Below are positions 5,201-5,980 of a DNA stretch of 5,980 nt, piece by piece; position 1 is the stretch's first letter, and every line of letters begins with the position of its first letter. Below the pieces are notes generated by a model that was not told where the DNA came from, did no database searches, and saw only the letters and a list, made by a program, of their open reading frames with translations. The translations under genes and the position numbers were made by a program. Source of the stretch: CAYSYH01 sp964435455 (lineage in GTDB: Bacteria; Patescibacteriota; WWE3; 2-01-FULL-39-13; JAACPI01); the NCBI GenBank assembly GCA_964435455.1, contig CAYSYH010000041.1, positions 1 to 5,980 on the forward strand, given 5' to 3'.

Positions 5201-5929
5201 ATGAAAGGTGTAATTCTTGCGGGAGGTGTTGGCTCTAGATTAAGGCCAGTAACCTACTTGTTAAATAAAAATTTACTGCCTATATACGATAAGCCAGGTA
5301 TTTTTTATTCTATAAATCTATTTAAAAAAGCTAATATAAAAGATATTTGCATAGTGGCAGAACATAATTTTATTAACGATTTTAAATATTTACTTGGCAA
5401 TGGAACAGATTTTGGAGTAAAAATACATTACGAAAATGATTCACCATTAAAAAAGGGTCCAGCTAGTGCACTAAATCATGCCAAAGAATTTGTAAATAAT
5501 GACAATATAGCCTTAGTTTTTGCCGATGGAATTTATGATATTGATATAACAAAAGAAGTACAAGAATTTAAAAAAGGAGCCCATATATTTTTAAAAGAGG
5601 TAGAAAATCCTCAACAATTTGGGATATGTGAAATAGATAACAATGGAAAGGTTATATCTATAGAAGAAAAACCTTTAAATCCAAAAAGTAATTTAGCTTT
5701 TACAGGATTAATGTTATATGACAATACCCTTTTTGATAAAATCGGAAACATAAAACCTGGAGTAAAAGGAGAATATTATACAGTAGATATAGATAAACAA
5801 TATTTAAAAGAGGGCACATTAACAGCTTCTATAATTAATGGTTTTTGGCAAGATATAGGAACATTTAACGGGTTATTTAAAGCCAGTAAGTATTGGTACG
5901 ACAAAAAAAACAGTAAGCAAGCTAAATAA
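5201..5929 (+). CDS. rmlA: Glucose-1-phosphate thymidylyltransferase-like sugar nucleotidyltransferase, short form
   Basis: This enzyme family joins a sugar-1-phosphate to an NTP, releasing pyrophosphate. RmlA makes dTDP-glucose, the first step toward dTDP-rhamnose and other surface sugars, in the cytoplasm. The 242 residues carry the full catalytic core. The nucleotide loop is LAGGVGSRLRPVT (6-18). NKNLLPIYDKP (22-32) matches the family's SKQLLPIYDKP, including the catalytic Lys (K23). FADGIYD (107-113) holds the metal-binding Asp109. SIEEKPLNPKSN (153-164) and FTGLMLYD (167-174) match closely. Also present are GEYYTVDIDKQYL (190-202, likely second metal Asp at 196) and FWQDIGT (215-221). 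It is about 45 residues shorter than enterobacterial RmlA (~290), lacking the C-terminal allosteric and dimer region; short forms are known elsewhere. The exact sugar and base are not certain from motifs. No other rml genes are visible. Confidence 0.9.
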   Translation: MKGVILAGGVGSRLRPVTYLLNKNLLPIYDKPGIFYSINLFKKANIKDICIVAEHNFINDFKYLLGNGTDFGVKIHYENDSPLKKGPASALNHAKEFVNNDNIALVFADGIYDIDITKEVQEFKKGAHIFLKEVENPQQFGICEIDNNGKVISIEEKPLNPKSNLAFTGLMLYDNTLFDKIGNIKPGVKGEYYTVDIDKQYLKEGTLTASIINGFWQDIGTFNGLFKASKYWYDKKNSKQAK

Positions 5930-5941
5930 AAATTTAAATAT

Positions 5942-5962
5942 TTGTTAAGCGGCGTTTAACAA
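5942..5962. terminator. Hairpin after the nucleotidyltransferase gene, possible terminator
   Basis: TTGTTAAGC (5942-5950) and GTTTAACAA (5954-5962) pair over 9 bp with one G-U, closing on a GGC loop. The hairpin starts 12 bases after the stop codon. No T-run follows on the plus strand. On the minus strand the flank is A/T-rich, so it may instead serve a leftward gene beyond the edge. Function is uncertain. Confidence 0.35.
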
Positions 5963-5980
5963 CTAAGGATCCTACAATTA

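Noticed and set aside
5942..5962. Integron attC-like core motifs (GTTAAGC matches GTTRRRY, GTTTAAC matches RYYYAAC)
   Set aside because: In a real attC the RYYYAAC comes first and GTTRRRY last, with a long imperfect stem between. Here the order is reversed with only three bases between, and any hairpin with GTTAA/TTAAC arms would match.
1..5980. CRISPR array, insertion sequence or phage genes
   Set aside because: No spaced direct repeats, transposase-like frames, terminal inverted repeats or phage proteins were seen in the window.

Overview
This is an A+T-rich window from a bacterial genome. The mix suggests a small-genome lineage of the Candidate Phyla Radiation (Patescibacteria). It has one atypical rRNA locus, short proteins, genes without recognisable Shine-Dalgarno sites, a compact operon, and a CcdA-DUF3179 protein. 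The phylum is an inference; the 23S and 5S sequences would settle it. The standard genetic code fits: TGA is used as a stop and Trp is TGG.

Positions 1 to about 1100 hold a minus-strand ribosomal locus in an unusual order. Reading 5' to 3' on the minus strand there are two good promoter matches, a complete 5S rRNA inside a long flanking stem, a tRNA-Ala(UGC), a spacer with two strong hairpins, and then the first ~530 nt of a 23S rRNA that runs off the left edge. There is no 16S upstream; the DNA there is protein-coding. The 5S therefore leads the locus instead of trailing the 23S, and 16S is not linked on this side.

Positions 1118 to 3708 hold a three-gene minus-strand operon: an ArsR-type winged-helix regulator, a membrane-anchored thioredoxin-fold protein with a WCPSC active site, and a CcdA-like electron-transfer membrane domain fused to a DUF3179 domain. 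The genes overlap by 4 bp or lie 6 bp apart. The simplest reading is an extracytoplasmic thiol-redox module. CcdA would pass reducing power across the membrane to the thioredoxin-like partner, the DUF3179 domain or both, under control of the first gene. Two small palindromes overlap the -35 box of the operon promoter and are candidate operators.

Positions 3809 to 5032 (minus) encode a membrane-anchored protein of unknown function with a basic cytoplasmic N-terminus and a large, probably beta-rich outer domain. Divergent from it, 5201 to 5929 (plus) encodes a short RmlA-type sugar-1-phosphate nucleotidyltransferase, followed by a hairpin near the right edge. Promoter boxes sit so close to the start codons of the arsR-like gene and the nucleotidyltransferase gene that both mRNAs look leaderless or nearly so.
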